50,887 nucleotides of DNA from Bdellovibrionales bacterium (GTDB lineage Bacteria; Bdellovibrionota; FAC87; UBA2466). Positions 43,830-50,887 of this stretch are shown piece after piece. The translations under genes and the position numbers were made by a program. The first letter of the stretch is position 1, and every line of letters starts with the position of its first letter. Location of the stretch: contig SHZA01000011.1 in NCBI GenBank assembly GCA_009692515.1, positions 1-50,887 on the forward strand, written 5' to 3'. Below the pieces are notes generated by a model. That model searched no databases. It was not told the origin of the DNA and saw only the letters and a list, made by a program, of their open reading frames with translations.

Positions 43830-44480
43830 ATGCTATTAACTGCCGCTGAAATGGAAACATCTATCTCTAAGTCTAAATGCCCAGAATGTTGGAAGTCCTT
43901 AGAGTTATGCCTTTGCTCAGAAATTAAAAATCAATCAACTAAAATACAGGTTTTGATCCTTCAGCACCCTCAAGAGGCTAGAAATCCACTGACTACGGCT
44001 CGCTTGGCCTCTGCGACTTTAAAAGGATCGGCTCACCGAGTGGGATTAAATTGGAGGTCTCTCTCTGCGGCTTTAGGTCATCCGGCCGAGGCCAAGGATT
44101 GGGCGGTTTTATTTTTAGGAACCCTTAAGACCTCCCAAAAATTACCCTCCCTTCCCTTTCAAGTGGTCACTCAAAAAGGGGCCCCAGTTCCCAAAGAGCT
44201 GATTAAAGGAATTGTTATTTTAGATGGCAATTGGAAACAATCTAAAACTCTGTGGTGGCGCAACTCATGGTTACTTAAATTAAAACGAATTGTTTTAAAT
44301 CCTACGATTCCATCAGATTGGGGAACACTCAGAAAACAACCGCGCATTGAGTGTTTATCAACGATTGAAAGTATCAGTTTCTCACTCGCTCAACTTAATG
44401 AATCCCCTGAGGTCTCTAAAGCTCTAGATTCCATTTTCAAAAAACACGTAGAAAGTATGACCCTCGCTAAGCAACTCTAA
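43830..44480 (+). CDS. DTW-domain tRNA-uridine aminocarboxypropyltransferase (TapT-like)
   Basis: 216 residues. Known members transfer the 3-amino-3-carboxypropyl group from SAM to U47 of tRNA (acp3U). Seen: N-terminal zinc-ribbon Cys CPECWKSLELCLC, LILQHPQEARNPLTTARLA, LDGNWKQSKTLWWRN, and RIECLSTIESI near the C-terminus. The name-giving D-T-W triad is D-G-N-W here, Asn replacing Thr, otherwise the family pattern is kept. Start is ATG 43830; ATG 43851 is also possible. Likely monocistronic; kce follows after 59 bp. Confidence 0.87.
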   Translation: MLLTAAEMETSISKSKCPECWKSLELCLCSEIKNQSTKIQVLILQHPQEARNPLTTARLASATLKGSAHRVGLNWRSLSAALGHPAEAKDWAVLFLGTLKTSQKLPSLPFQVVTQKGAPVPKELIKGIVILDGNWKQSKTLWWRNSWLLKLKRIVLNPTIPSDWGTLRKQPRIECLSTIESISFSLAQLNESPEVSKALDSIFKKHVESMTLAKQL

Positions 44481-44539
44481 TTTGTTATCTCATTTCAGTT
44501 CTGATTTCGTCTTCTAATTAACTCGTGTAAAGTAATTCC

Positions 44540-45358
44540 ATGGAAAAACTTATTTTGACAGTGGCTATCACAGGGGCTGAACTTAATAAAAAAATATGTC
44601 CTGCCCTACCCATCACTCCAGATGAACAGGCAAAAGACTCCTGTGACTCTGTCGAGGCTGGAGCTTCAATTATTCATTTACATGTAAGAGATGACCAAGG
44701 AAATCCAAGTCAAAAACTAGAACACTTTCAACGATCCGTTGATGCCATTTTAAAAAAATGCCACAAAAGGCCTATCATTCAATTTTCAACTGGCGGAGCT
44801 GTTGGGGAAAAAATAGAAAATCGAATCGCTTCACTTGCACTTAAGCCGGACATGGCCTCTTTTAATTTAGGAACCATGAATTTTGGTGAAGATATTTTTG
44901 TGAATACCTTTTCTGATATGCGGGCTTTGGCCAGGGCCTTTAAAAAATATCAAGTGGTTCCTGAATTTGAAATTTACGATGCAGGTCATCTTGATAATTT
45001 AAAAAAACTCATCAAAGAAAATGAGATCACGCCTCCTTATCATTGCCAATTTGTCTTGGGTGTTCCTGGTGCAATGCTTGGGGATATTTCTGCTCTTGTC
45101 TATTTAGTTCAACATTTACCTCAAAATTCGACATGGGGCGTAGCTGGAATTGGACGATTCGAACTACCCTTGGCCACACACGCCCTCTTAATGGGAGGGA
45201 ATGTTCGCGTAGGACTTGAAGATAATATTTATTATGAAAAAGGACGGCTTGCATCAAGTAATGCCGAACTTGTGTCTCGAATAAAACGCATCGCAATAGA
45301 GTTGGGCCGTGACATTGCGAGTCCAGAAGAAACAAAAAAACTCTTAGATCTGGCTTAA
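44540..45358 (+). CDS. kce: 3-keto-5-aminohexanoate cleavage enzyme (BKACE family, formerly DUF849)
   Basis: Condenses 5-amino-3-oxohexanoate with acetyl-CoA to give acetoacetate and 3-aminobutyryl-CoA, directly after the Kdd step. 272 residues, typical. Zn-binding His pair in GASIIHLHVRDDQGNPSQ, substrate-site strand PIIQFSTGGAVG, SFNLGTMNFGEDIFVNT, PEFEIYDAGHLDNL, FVLGVPGAML, and VAGIGRFELPLA with MGGNVRVGLEDNIYYEKG. The wider BKACE family uses many beta-keto acids, so Kce specificity is inferred from close resemblance and from kdd lying 8 kb away. kal (ammonia-lyase) and the aminomutases are not in the window. Confidence 0.88.
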   Translation: MEKLILTVAITGAELNKKICPALPITPDEQAKDSCDSVEAGASIIHLHVRDDQGNPSQKLEHFQRSVDAILKKCHKRPIIQFSTGGAVGEKIENRIASLALKPDMASFNLGTMNFGEDIFVNTFSDMRALARAFKKYQVVPEFEIYDAGHLDNLKKLIKENEITPPYHCQFVLGVPGAMLGDISALVYLVQHLPQNSTWGVAGIGRFELPLATHALLMGGNVRVGLEDNIYYEKGRLASSNAELVSRIKRIAIELGRDIASPEETKKLLDLA

Positions 45359-45397
45359 TAGCTCAATAAATCCAGCTTTTCACTCGATAAGTAGAAT

Positions 45398-46321
45398 ATG
45401 AAGAGGGGTTTAGTCTTATTTCTAGGATTTTTACTAACTACAAATATTAAAGCCCAAGAACCTGCTAAATTTTTCTCTGAAGTAAGATCAAGCGATTCCA
45501 ACGAAAAAACACTGAAAATTACGCACGATAATTCCGCTCCATGGAAATTGGAGGACAGTATTTGTGTCACCAGAGATAAAAAGGATATTGCTTGCGGAAT
45601 CGTCATTGCTACCGATACCCAATTAGCTACAGTGCAAATTTCCTTTGAAGCAGAAGAGATGTTACGCGATGAAATCTCAAATGAAACTGGAGATCACCTT
45701 CAATTAACCTTTAATTTCCCATTTCCAGAAAAAGGGGATGCCGTTCGACTCGTCGATAGAAATCCCAAATTAAATATCCGCCAACTCGCCTCAGAGTTAC
45801 GCGTCATAGATTCATTTAAGGAGACTGGAGCTACGAGCAGCAATACTGCAACTAGTACCCCTTATAATCACTTAAAAACAACAAAGTCTTTTTTACCTAC
45901 TAGCAATCTGACTGTGGGCTTTAATTTAATTTTTCCAACGTTGGAGTATCAACAAAGTTTTTCAGATCACTCAGCTGTCGGCGTAATGCCCCTATTTATG
46001 AACTATTCTGTCGGTGAGGGGTCTTTAAAGGGAACAGGATGCTTTTTCAACTATCACTATTATACCGAAGACCCTTTCAATGGTTACTGGGGAAAAACAG
46101 GCTTAGGAATTTACGGGCTCACCGCCTCCTATAATGGGATTGAAGATAGTAATATCGCACCTGCAATAGGCGCCAGCTTTGGACGCCGCTTTTTTAAAAA
46201 TAAAAATTTAAATTTTGGATTTGCTGTAGGCGGCCAATATCTTTTTGCGAGTACCAATACGGGCCTTCCCTTCAGTGGTTTTATTCCATCGCTTATAGTT
46301 GATATTGGCTTTGCTTTTTAA
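45398..46321 (+). CDS. Exported protein with probable outer-membrane beta-barrel
   Basis: 307 residues with a signal peptide (about 1-20, LVLFLGFLLTTNIKAQ-E). Residues 20-120 form a strand-rich soluble region with two Cys (CVTRDKKDIAC), a Thr/Ser linker follows, and from about 165 alternating aromatic/Gly strands appear (LTVGFNLIFPTLEYQQSF, GYWGKTGLGIYGLTASYNG, LNFGFAVGGQYLFAS), ending in FIPSLIVDIGFAF. The terminal Phe is typical of barrel insertion signals. Its stop overlaps the convergent DUF1844 gene by 4 bp, with no terminator between. No specific family recognised. Confidence 0.75.
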   Translation: MKRGLVLFLGFLLTTNIKAQEPAKFFSEVRSSDSNEKTLKITHDNSAPWKLEDSICVTRDKKDIACGIVIATDTQLATVQISFEAEEMLRDEISNETGDHLQLTFNFPFPEKGDAVRLVDRNPKLNIRQLASELRVIDSFKETGATSSNTATSTPYNHLKTTKSFLPTSNLTVGFNLIFPTLEYQQSFSDHSAVGVMPLFMNYSVGEGSLKGTGCFFNYHYYTEDPFNGYWGKTGLGIYGLTASYNGIEDSNIAPAIGASFGRRFFKNKNLNFGFAVGGQYLFASTNTGLPFSGFIPSLIVDIGFAF

Positions 46322-46692
46322 CGGCTGGTTTCCACAAATCTCAATCTTACTTCCATCAAAATATTTTCTAAAAATTTAGCTTCATCTACCGACAAATTCC
46401 CTTTTGTTTTATTTTGAAGCATGACTAATATTTCTATATTTTGTTTAGCCATTACAATATTTTTTTGCACCTTTTTTGTATTGGGATCTGGTGCTAAACC
46501 CATAGAAATTAAAGCTCCCGTTGCGAAAGAATATATCAACGTAGAAAAATCAATTTCATTAGGAGCCTCTTCTTGTGAGCTTTTCATTGTAAAGCCATCC
46601 CCTTGTGCTGTCTTTTCCTTTGCGATATCCTGAGTTCCCGAGCTAGAACGCTTATCGGTCACTTTAACTGCTTCCTCTTTTTTATCCGCCAT
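46318..46692 (-). CDS. DUF1844 domain protein
   Basis: 124 residues from ATG 46692; AGGAG lies 5 bp upstream and overlaps the stop of the preceding gene. The first about 45 residues are charged and disordered. The DUF1844 core is clear: IDFSTLIYSFATGALISMGLAPDPNTKK, IVMAKQNIEILVMLQNKTKGNLSVDEAKFLENILMEVRLRFVE. The family is widespread in delta-type bacteria, Acidobacteria and Planctomycetes, of unknown function; the helix around SFATGALISMG may be membrane-associated. Coupled to the 46701-47642 gene. Confidence 0.88.
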   Translation of the reverse strand: MADKKEEAVKVTDKRSSSGTQDIAKEKTAQGDGFTMKSSQEEAPNEIDFSTLIYSFATGALISMGLAPDPNTKKVQKNIVMAKQNIEILVMLQNKTKGNLSVDEAKFLENILMEVRLRFVETSR

Positions 46693-46700
46693 AACCACTC

Positions 46701-47642
46701 CTATTCGGGTTGATTCTTATTACTTGCAGAAACTAAATCTCGTACAGACTTAGCGGGTGTTGCAGCTTCGCTTTTAATGGGTGGAATCTTATCTTCTGGC
46801 ATCGCTTCAACTTTAGACGAGCCTACTAGAGCCGGTGCTTTATCTTGCGTACCCGCTTCAATTTTGGGTGTCGTGACGACGGGAACGGGTTTAGCCATCT
46901 CCTTAAGTTCATTTTTTTCTACTGGAGGGATTGGCTTTGCAAGTGGCGCTTTGGCCTGAACTTTTTCTGGAGCAGCAACGGCCTCTACTACTTTAGCAAC
47001 AATCGTTGGAGGAGGTGCGGGAGCCACAACCGGTTTTGCAAGAGCTGCTTTAGCCGCTTTAGCCTTTGCAGCAACCTCTAATCCCTTCATGCGATTTTTT
47101 CTGGCTTGAAGCTCTTCAAAATCAAGAGAAAAAATAGTAGCAGGATCCTGTTTTGAAAGCGGAAGTACGTGAGTGATATTTAGATTTGTTCTTTTAATTC
47201 CTTTATAAAATTTTTTTACTTTTCTTAAATTATAATTTAAAAAGAGAGACATTTCATCTACCGTTCTAAACTCAAAGGTAAATAATGACCGATCATTAGT
47301 ATTGCCATCTAGCATCGCTCTAAAAGAATCTGGCATTTCAATGGGCTGAATAAAAGGCTGAGTTTGCGGACTATCAAAGGTCACCGTAAAAGTACCCTCT
47401 TTGGATTTGCGCTCTGGGCTCACATGGGAAATACGGAGGCGATAGATCTGCATGGCAAATAGACTCGGATCCCAATTCACCCAAACACTTAAAGAGCCAG
47501 CACCCACGCCAGAGGCTAACCCCAAACGAGGCTTAGCTTTGACTCTTCGTCCCTCTGTTAACAAAATAACAACCCCATAAACTGTAGAAAAAAAGCCAAC
47601 TGTCGCTAAAATTGATCCTACTAATGTTAATCCGACGGACAT
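46701..47642 (-). CDS. Single-pass membrane protein with Ala/Pro/Lys-rich tail
   Basis: 313 residues from ATG 47642, preferred over a TTG at 47657 because GGGAGAG precedes it by 6 bp. One membrane segment near the N-terminus (LVGSILATVGFFSTVYGVVILL), then a compact region with LASGVGAGSLSVWVNWDPSLFAMQIYRLRISH and strands to about residue 185, followed by about 120 residues rich in Ala, Pro, Lys and Val (AKAAKAALAKPVVAPAPPPT). The tail is typical of a flexible linker spanning periplasm or tethering to polymers. Two-gene unit with the DUF1844 protein. No family recognised. Confidence 0.75.
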   Translation of the reverse strand: MSVGLTLVGSILATVGFFSTVYGVVILLTEGRRVKAKPRLGLASGVGAGSLSVWVNWDPSLFAMQIYRLRISHVSPERKSKEGTFTVTFDSPQTQPFIQPIEMPDSFRAMLDGNTNDRSLFTFEFRTVDEMSLFLNYNLRKVKKFYKGIKRTNLNITHVLPLSKQDPATIFSLDFEELQARKNRMKGLEVAAKAKAAKAALAKPVVAPAPPPTIVAKVVEAVAAPEKVQAKAPLAKPIPPVEKNELKEMAKPVPVVTTPKIEAGTQDKAPALVGSSKVEAMPEDKIPPIKSEAATPAKSVRDLVSASNKNQPE

Positions 47643-47856
47643 GAAAAACTCTCCCAATTCAAAATAAAATCAACAAGATTTCTACCATTCAGCCTTGCCA
47701 TCGCCAAGGAAAGAAAAAGTAGGCCCTTTAAAACAATCAAATACAAACAATCACAGCGGCACAAAAGCAGCCTGGTAATCACTAAAAAGCCAATTTAATG
47801 TGGCGCGTTAATGCTTCGGTATAAAGACCGATACCCCTGGTTTTTGGGGGATCCAC

Positions 47857-48093
47857 TCATTCCAAAGGATTTCCCTTAAGATTATTAACTATAAACAAGA
47901 TTCCACCCATCAAAAATAGGACCGCGATAATCAGGTTTAAAAAGTTACTAAAAATTTGAAGGCCAGCCTTGGGATCTTCTAGACGCCTCGCTCTAACTCC
48001 AATTACAGTCCGATAAAGAATGTAGGGGCCTGAAATCGTCAGAGTAATCCCTAATAAACACAAAAGAACATTGGCTGTTTCAATAGAATGCAT
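47857..48093 (-). CDS. Small two-helix membrane protein
   Basis: 78 residues with two predicted membrane segments (about 8-28 and 52-71) joined by a basic loop VIGVRARRLEDPKAGLQIF. Isolated, with about 200 bp to its neighbour on the left, and divergent from the glycosyltransferase. The hydrophobic pattern and the ATG at 48093 support a real gene, but no family or role is recognised. Confidence 0.6.
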   Translation of the reverse strand: MHSIETANVLLCLLGITLTISGPYILYRTVIGVRARRLEDPKAGLQIFSNFLNLIIAVLFLMGGILFIVNNLKGNPLE

Positions 48094-48155
48094 AAATTAG
48101 AGTGTACAAACCGAGTGGTGATTTGTCGAGAACGAGGTAAGATAGTTATTAGCCC

Positions 48156-49352
48156 ATGGAAATTCATTCCAAACTCATTATCTTTGATACTCATCCTATC
48201 CAATACCGAGCTCCCGTTTTTCGGGCCTTGGCTAAAAAACTACCGTCACTGAAGGTTTACTTTTTTAACTCCAATTTTGAGGGTGGTAAGTGGTGGTTTC
48301 ATGAGGTGGGAAAGGCTAAAGCATTGCCTTGGGGGCTCAACCTTAGTGAAGGTTACCTAAATGAAACGTTAAATACAGATATCTTAAAGTTTTGGCCCCT
48401 TTTTAATAAGTTAAAATCAATTCTTATCATCGAGAAACCTCAAGCGATTTTAGTTTACGGCTATTACTTAAAGGAACATTGGATTTTACGCCTTCTCTGT
48501 AGTCGACTAGGAATATCTCTCATTTTTGTTGGAGAAACTTTTACTTCAAATAGTTCTTGGTTACGAAGAGCTATTACCACACCTCTACAGAACTTTTTTT
48601 TAAAGGGGGTTAACCGCTTTATTTCTATTGGAAAAAAGACGGAGGATTTTTACCTTTCAAAAAAGATACCTCCATCAAAAATAATCTCCGGTAGATATTG
48701 TGTGGACACCGACTTTTTTAAAAAAGAGGAACCTCAAACCGGTCAAAAAAGATCTGAATTAAGAAGCTCTTTAGGGATTAAAGACACCGATTTTGTTTTG
48801 TTATTTGTAGGCAGATTATTTGAGAGAAAAAGGCCACAAGATATTATAGCTCTTCATGAATTTCTACTATCCAAGGGCCGAGTACACACCTTAATGATTG
48901 GCTCTGGTCCCCTAGAGGGGGCTTTAAAGGCCCAATGCGAAAACTTACCCAGACTTCATTGGTTAGGCTTTCAAAATCAAATGGAAACAAGAGACTGGTA
49001 TTTTACCGCCGATTTATTGGTGGTCCCTTCGGAGTTTGAAACTTGGGGTCTGGTAGTAAATGAGGCCTTTAGTTGTGGTCTTCCAGCTCTAGTGAGTAGT
49101 GCTTGTGGAGCTGCTGGGGATTTAGTGGATGAGGGGCAAACAGGTTTTGTTTATGAGGTAGGGTCGGTGGAATCGGCCTTCAAATATGTAAATCAATTTC
49201 TAGAAAACCAAACTCTCCAAAAAACCATGGGTGAAAGAGCCAGAAAAAAAGTACTCTCCGCCTATCGCCCCGATCAATTCGCCGACTCGATCTATCAAGC
49301 CCTATCCCAGCCTCTCAAAGGGGATGGAGACCTTGCCCCAGTAAACCCTTAA
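48156..49352 (+). CDS. GT4-family glycosyltransferase
   Basis: 398 residues with GT-B fold. The N-terminal domain begins LIIFDTHPIQYRAPVFRALAKKLP, and the C-terminal domain begins FVLLFVGRLFERKRPQDIIALHEFL. The catalytic/nucleotide site has PSEFETWGLVVNEAFSCGLPALVSSACGAAGDLVDEGQTGFVY, with the E-x7-E motif (ETWGLVVNE). The donor is a nucleotide sugar; the acceptor is probably a lipid-linked or surface glycan. Not clustered with other biosynthesis genes apart from galE 0.5 kb downstream on the other strand. Starts at ATG 48156. Confidence 0.92.
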   Translation: MEIHSKLIIFDTHPIQYRAPVFRALAKKLPSLKVYFFNSNFEGGKWWFHEVGKAKALPWGLNLSEGYLNETLNTDILKFWPLFNKLKSILIIEKPQAILVYGYYLKEHWILRLLCSRLGISLIFVGETFTSNSSWLRRAITTPLQNFFLKGVNRFISIGKKTEDFYLSKKIPPSKIISGRYCVDTDFFKKEEPQTGQKRSELRSSLGIKDTDFVLLFVGRLFERKRPQDIIALHEFLLSKGRVHTLMIGSGPLEGALKAQCENLPRLHWLGFQNQMETRDWYFTADLLVVPSEFETWGLVVNEAFSCGLPALVSSACGAAGDLVDEGQTGFVYEVGSVESAFKYVNQFLENQTLQKTMGERARKKVLSAYRPDQFADSIYQALSQPLKGDGDLAPVNP

Positions 49353-49463
49353 AGTATCTAGCCATGGGAATAAAAAACAAAATTGGGCCTTTTTTTTGAA
49401 TTCTAAATGTCTTCATTGCTTTTTTGTGAGTAGGCTACTGGGAACAGTTTTTGCTGTTACTTA

Positions 49464-49862
49464 ATGGGTATGGGCTTTATTAATATCATAAGTGGAATAG
49501 CTATAAATCTGAAGTTACGATTAAACTCGATCGGTTTATTTATTATCACTCTTTTTGCTCTTGCCCATTGTGGAAACAGAAACGAAGAAAATCCCTACTA
49601 CTATAACTCTCCAGAAACTCAAAGTACCGTAACCTTTAGAAGTCTACAGAATTCCGTTTTCAATAGTTCTTGTATCCAATGCCATACCCAAATGGCGTCC
49701 TACTCAGGAGTGAGAAATTATATTACACCGGGAAATCCGGAAGCCAGCTCCATATACCAAGCTGTAAAATCTGGACAAATGCCAAGAAATAACTATCGGC
49801 TATCCAACTCACAAATTAATTCCATTTCGAAATGGATCCAAAGTGGAGCCCCTAATAATTAA
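49464..49862 (+). CDS. Monohaem cytochrome c lipoprotein
   Basis: 132 residues. The N-terminal hydrophobic stretch ends in a lipobox ALAHC (about Cys36), so the protein is probably anchored to a membrane by lipid. The haem motif CIQCH lies around residues 70-75, and the distal Met is likely in GQMPRNN, followed by LSNSQINSISKWIQSGAPNN, a typical ending of small cytochrome c domains attached to planctomycete- and delta-type proteins. A role in periplasmic electron transfer is inferred; partner unknown. Ends 7 bp from the convergent galE stop. Confidence 0.85.
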   Translation: MGMGFINIISGIAINLKLRLNSIGLFIITLFALAHCGNRNEENPYYYNSPETQSTVTFRSLQNSVFNSSCIQCHTQMASYSGVRNYITPGNPEASSIYQAVKSGQMPRNNYRLSNSQINSISKWIQSGAPNN

Positions 49863-49869
49863 TTTATAT

Positions 49870-50853
49870 TTATTTTCTACTAAGATATTTTTTTTCCCAC
49901 GCGAAGGAAGAATTGCAAATATCGGATAAAGCAGTGAACCTGGGCCTCCATCCTAACTTAGAAATAATCTTAGAAGAGTCGGCTACAATAGATGCGATAT
50001 CGCCATCTCTACGCGCACTATTGATTACATTAAGTTTCTGTCCAGAAACCTTCTCCACCATAGCTAACACCTCCTTTACAGAGTAGCCACTTCCATACCC
50101 ACAATTAAAAATGTCACTTTCGCCACCCGACTTAAGATATTTCAATGCCAATACATGAGCCTCTGCCAAGTCCTCAACGTGAATATAATCTCTAACTCCA
50201 GTTCCATCTTTCGTCGGATAATCGGTTCCATAAACTTCAATAGAATTTCTTTTTCCACACCCTGCCTCAACGGCTCTTTTTATTAAATGTGTAGCACTAT
50301 CTGAAATTTGCCCTATCTCGCCCGAAGAATGAGCTCCTGCTACATTAAAATATCTCAAAATTATAAATTTTAATTTCGAGCTTTTTGCAACATCCTGTAA
50401 AAGTCTCTCAAACATTAGTTTTGAAGCCCCATACGGACTTTCTGGATTTAGCGCACTCGTCTCTTTTACTGGAATCTCCTTAGGTGTGCCATAAACGGCT
50501 GCTGTCGATGAAAAAACAAAGTGAGTCACACCGCAATCTAAAGCGACGCTAAGAAAATTTGCCGCCTTAGAAAAATTAGTCTGATAATAACTCAAGGGAT
50601 CGGTCACAGAATCACTCACAGAAACTAATCCCGCAAAATGTAAAATTGAATCTACCTGTGTTCTTTTGAAAACACCTCTTATCTCGGCAATATTCCCAAT
50701 ATCACACCGATAAAACTCAGCCTCAAGGGGGAGTAACTCTTTATGACCCTGAGAGAGATCATCCACTACCACCACCTTATAGCCCGATTTAATCAAAGCA
50801 TGTGCGGCATGTGAGCCAATATAACCCGCCCCTCCAGTAATTAAAACTTTCAC
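49870..50853 (-). CDS. galE: UDP-glucose 4-epimerase
   Basis: Interconverts UDP-glucose and UDP-galactose for LPS or other surface glycans. 327 residues, starting at GTG 50853 with AGAAG upstream. Rossmann motif TGGAGYIGSHAAHALI, catalytic Ser/Tyr/Lys in SSTAAVYG and SPYGASKLMFERLL, and RYFNVAGAHSSGEIG plus DYPTKDGTGVRDYIHVEDLAEAH as in GalE. Substrate could extend to UDP-GlcNAc/GalNAc. The promoter lies at or beyond the right edge. Confidence 0.95.
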   Translation of the reverse strand: MKVLITGGAGYIGSHAAHALIKSGYKVVVVDDLSQGHKELLPLEAEFYRCDIGNIAEIRGVFKRTQVDSILHFAGLVSVSDSVTDPLSYYQTNFSKAANFLSVALDCGVTHFVFSSTAAVYGTPKEIPVKETSALNPESPYGASKLMFERLLQDVAKSSKLKFIILRYFNVAGAHSSGEIGQISDSATHLIKRAVEAGCGKRNSIEVYGTDYPTKDGTGVRDYIHVEDLAEAHVLALKYLKSGGESDIFNCGYGSGYSVKEVLAMVEKVSGQKLNVINSARRDGDIASIVADSSKIISKLGWRPRFTALSDICNSSFAWEKKYLSRK

Positions 50854-50887
50854 TCTTCTAACTCCACCTGTTTATTAAAACTTCAAT

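Noticed and set aside
47830-47856. Terminator after the small membrane protein gene
   Set aside because: Short inverted repeats (CCCC...GGGG and CGGT...ACCG) exist but no T-tract follows on the minus strand.
49353-49463. Terminator after the GT4 glycosyltransferase from the T-run near 49390
   Set aside because: A run of eight T follows GGGCC, but no stable stem precedes it beyond A/T pairing.
1-50887. CRISPR array, insertion sequence, prophage, tRNA or rRNA
   Set aside because: No direct-repeat arrays, transposase or phage genes, or RNA gene signatures were seen in any gap between genes.

Overview
The window looks like a chromosomal stretch from a Gram-negative, moderately AT-rich bacterium. 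It encodes LPS heptose activation, outer-membrane lipoproteins, a periplasmic B12-binding protein and NagZ muropeptide recycling. The mix of genes (secreted subtilase, ComF/ComM, DUF4388 and DUF1844 proteins, deoxynucleoside salvage, urate breakdown) would suit a Bdellovibrionota-like or other delta-type lineage, but that placement is inference because no rRNA is present. Nearly everything is core or metabolic. I see no prophage, insertion sequence, CRISPR array, tRNA or rRNA.

Layout. (1) Positions 1-5877, minus strand: a six-gene urate-to-glyoxylate operon, transcribed puuD-like, allB, alc, uraD, uraH, then a DUF6986 aldolase/malate-synthase-like gene cut by the window edge. Genes mostly overlap or lie within 25 bp. 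The urate hydroxylase carries an amicyanin-like blue-copper domain where characterised PuuD has cytochrome c. (2) 5986-11995, plus: gpsA, mfd, an RDD membrane protein and rfaE2. (3) 12094-13384, minus: two unrecognised genes in tandem. (4) 13648-16171, plus: btuF-btuC-btuD vitamin B12 ABC transporter. (5) 16199-17992, minus: a large secreted Ser/Asn/Glu-rich protein. (6) 18374-28980, plus: mutS, then a TrmJ-like methyltransferase, grpE, dnaJ and an LpoA/LppC-like lipoprotein, followed by a DksA/TraR protein and lon, closed by a strong terminator. (7) 29170-35000: secreted subtilase (plus), then comF, comM, a PlsC acyltransferase and a DUF4388 protein (minus). (8) 35127-37218, minus: kdd and a leucine-type dehydrogenase. 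(9) 37353-40643, plus: deoxynucleoside kinase, GT2 glycosyltransferase, methyltransferase and a PilZ-like protein. (10) 40657-43737, minus: nagZ and typA. (11) 43830-46321, plus: a DTW-domain tRNA-modifying enzyme, kce and an exported barrel-like protein. (12) 46318-50853: a DUF1844 pair and a small membrane protein (minus), a GT4 glycosyltransferase and haem c lipoprotein (plus), then galE (minus).

How the genes fit together. The first operon covers urate to ureidoglycolate, and its last gene may handle the C2 product. Kdd (35 kb) and Kce (44.5 kb) are consecutive steps of the 3,5-diaminohexanoate branch of lysine degradation. That branch starts with an adenosylcobalamin-dependent aminomutase, so the B12 importer at 13.6-16.2 kb is a plausible partner. 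Urate breakdown, lysine breakdown and deoxynucleoside kinase together fit a cell living on amino acids and nucleic acids from other cells.

Points for a second look: the PuuD-cupredoxin fusion and its apparently leaderless promoter, a DnaA-box inverted pair at 21.06 kb in AT-rich DNA, a 20-bp palindrome upstream of mutS, the split Kdd/Kce pathway, and the unrecognised gene pair at 12-13.4 kb.
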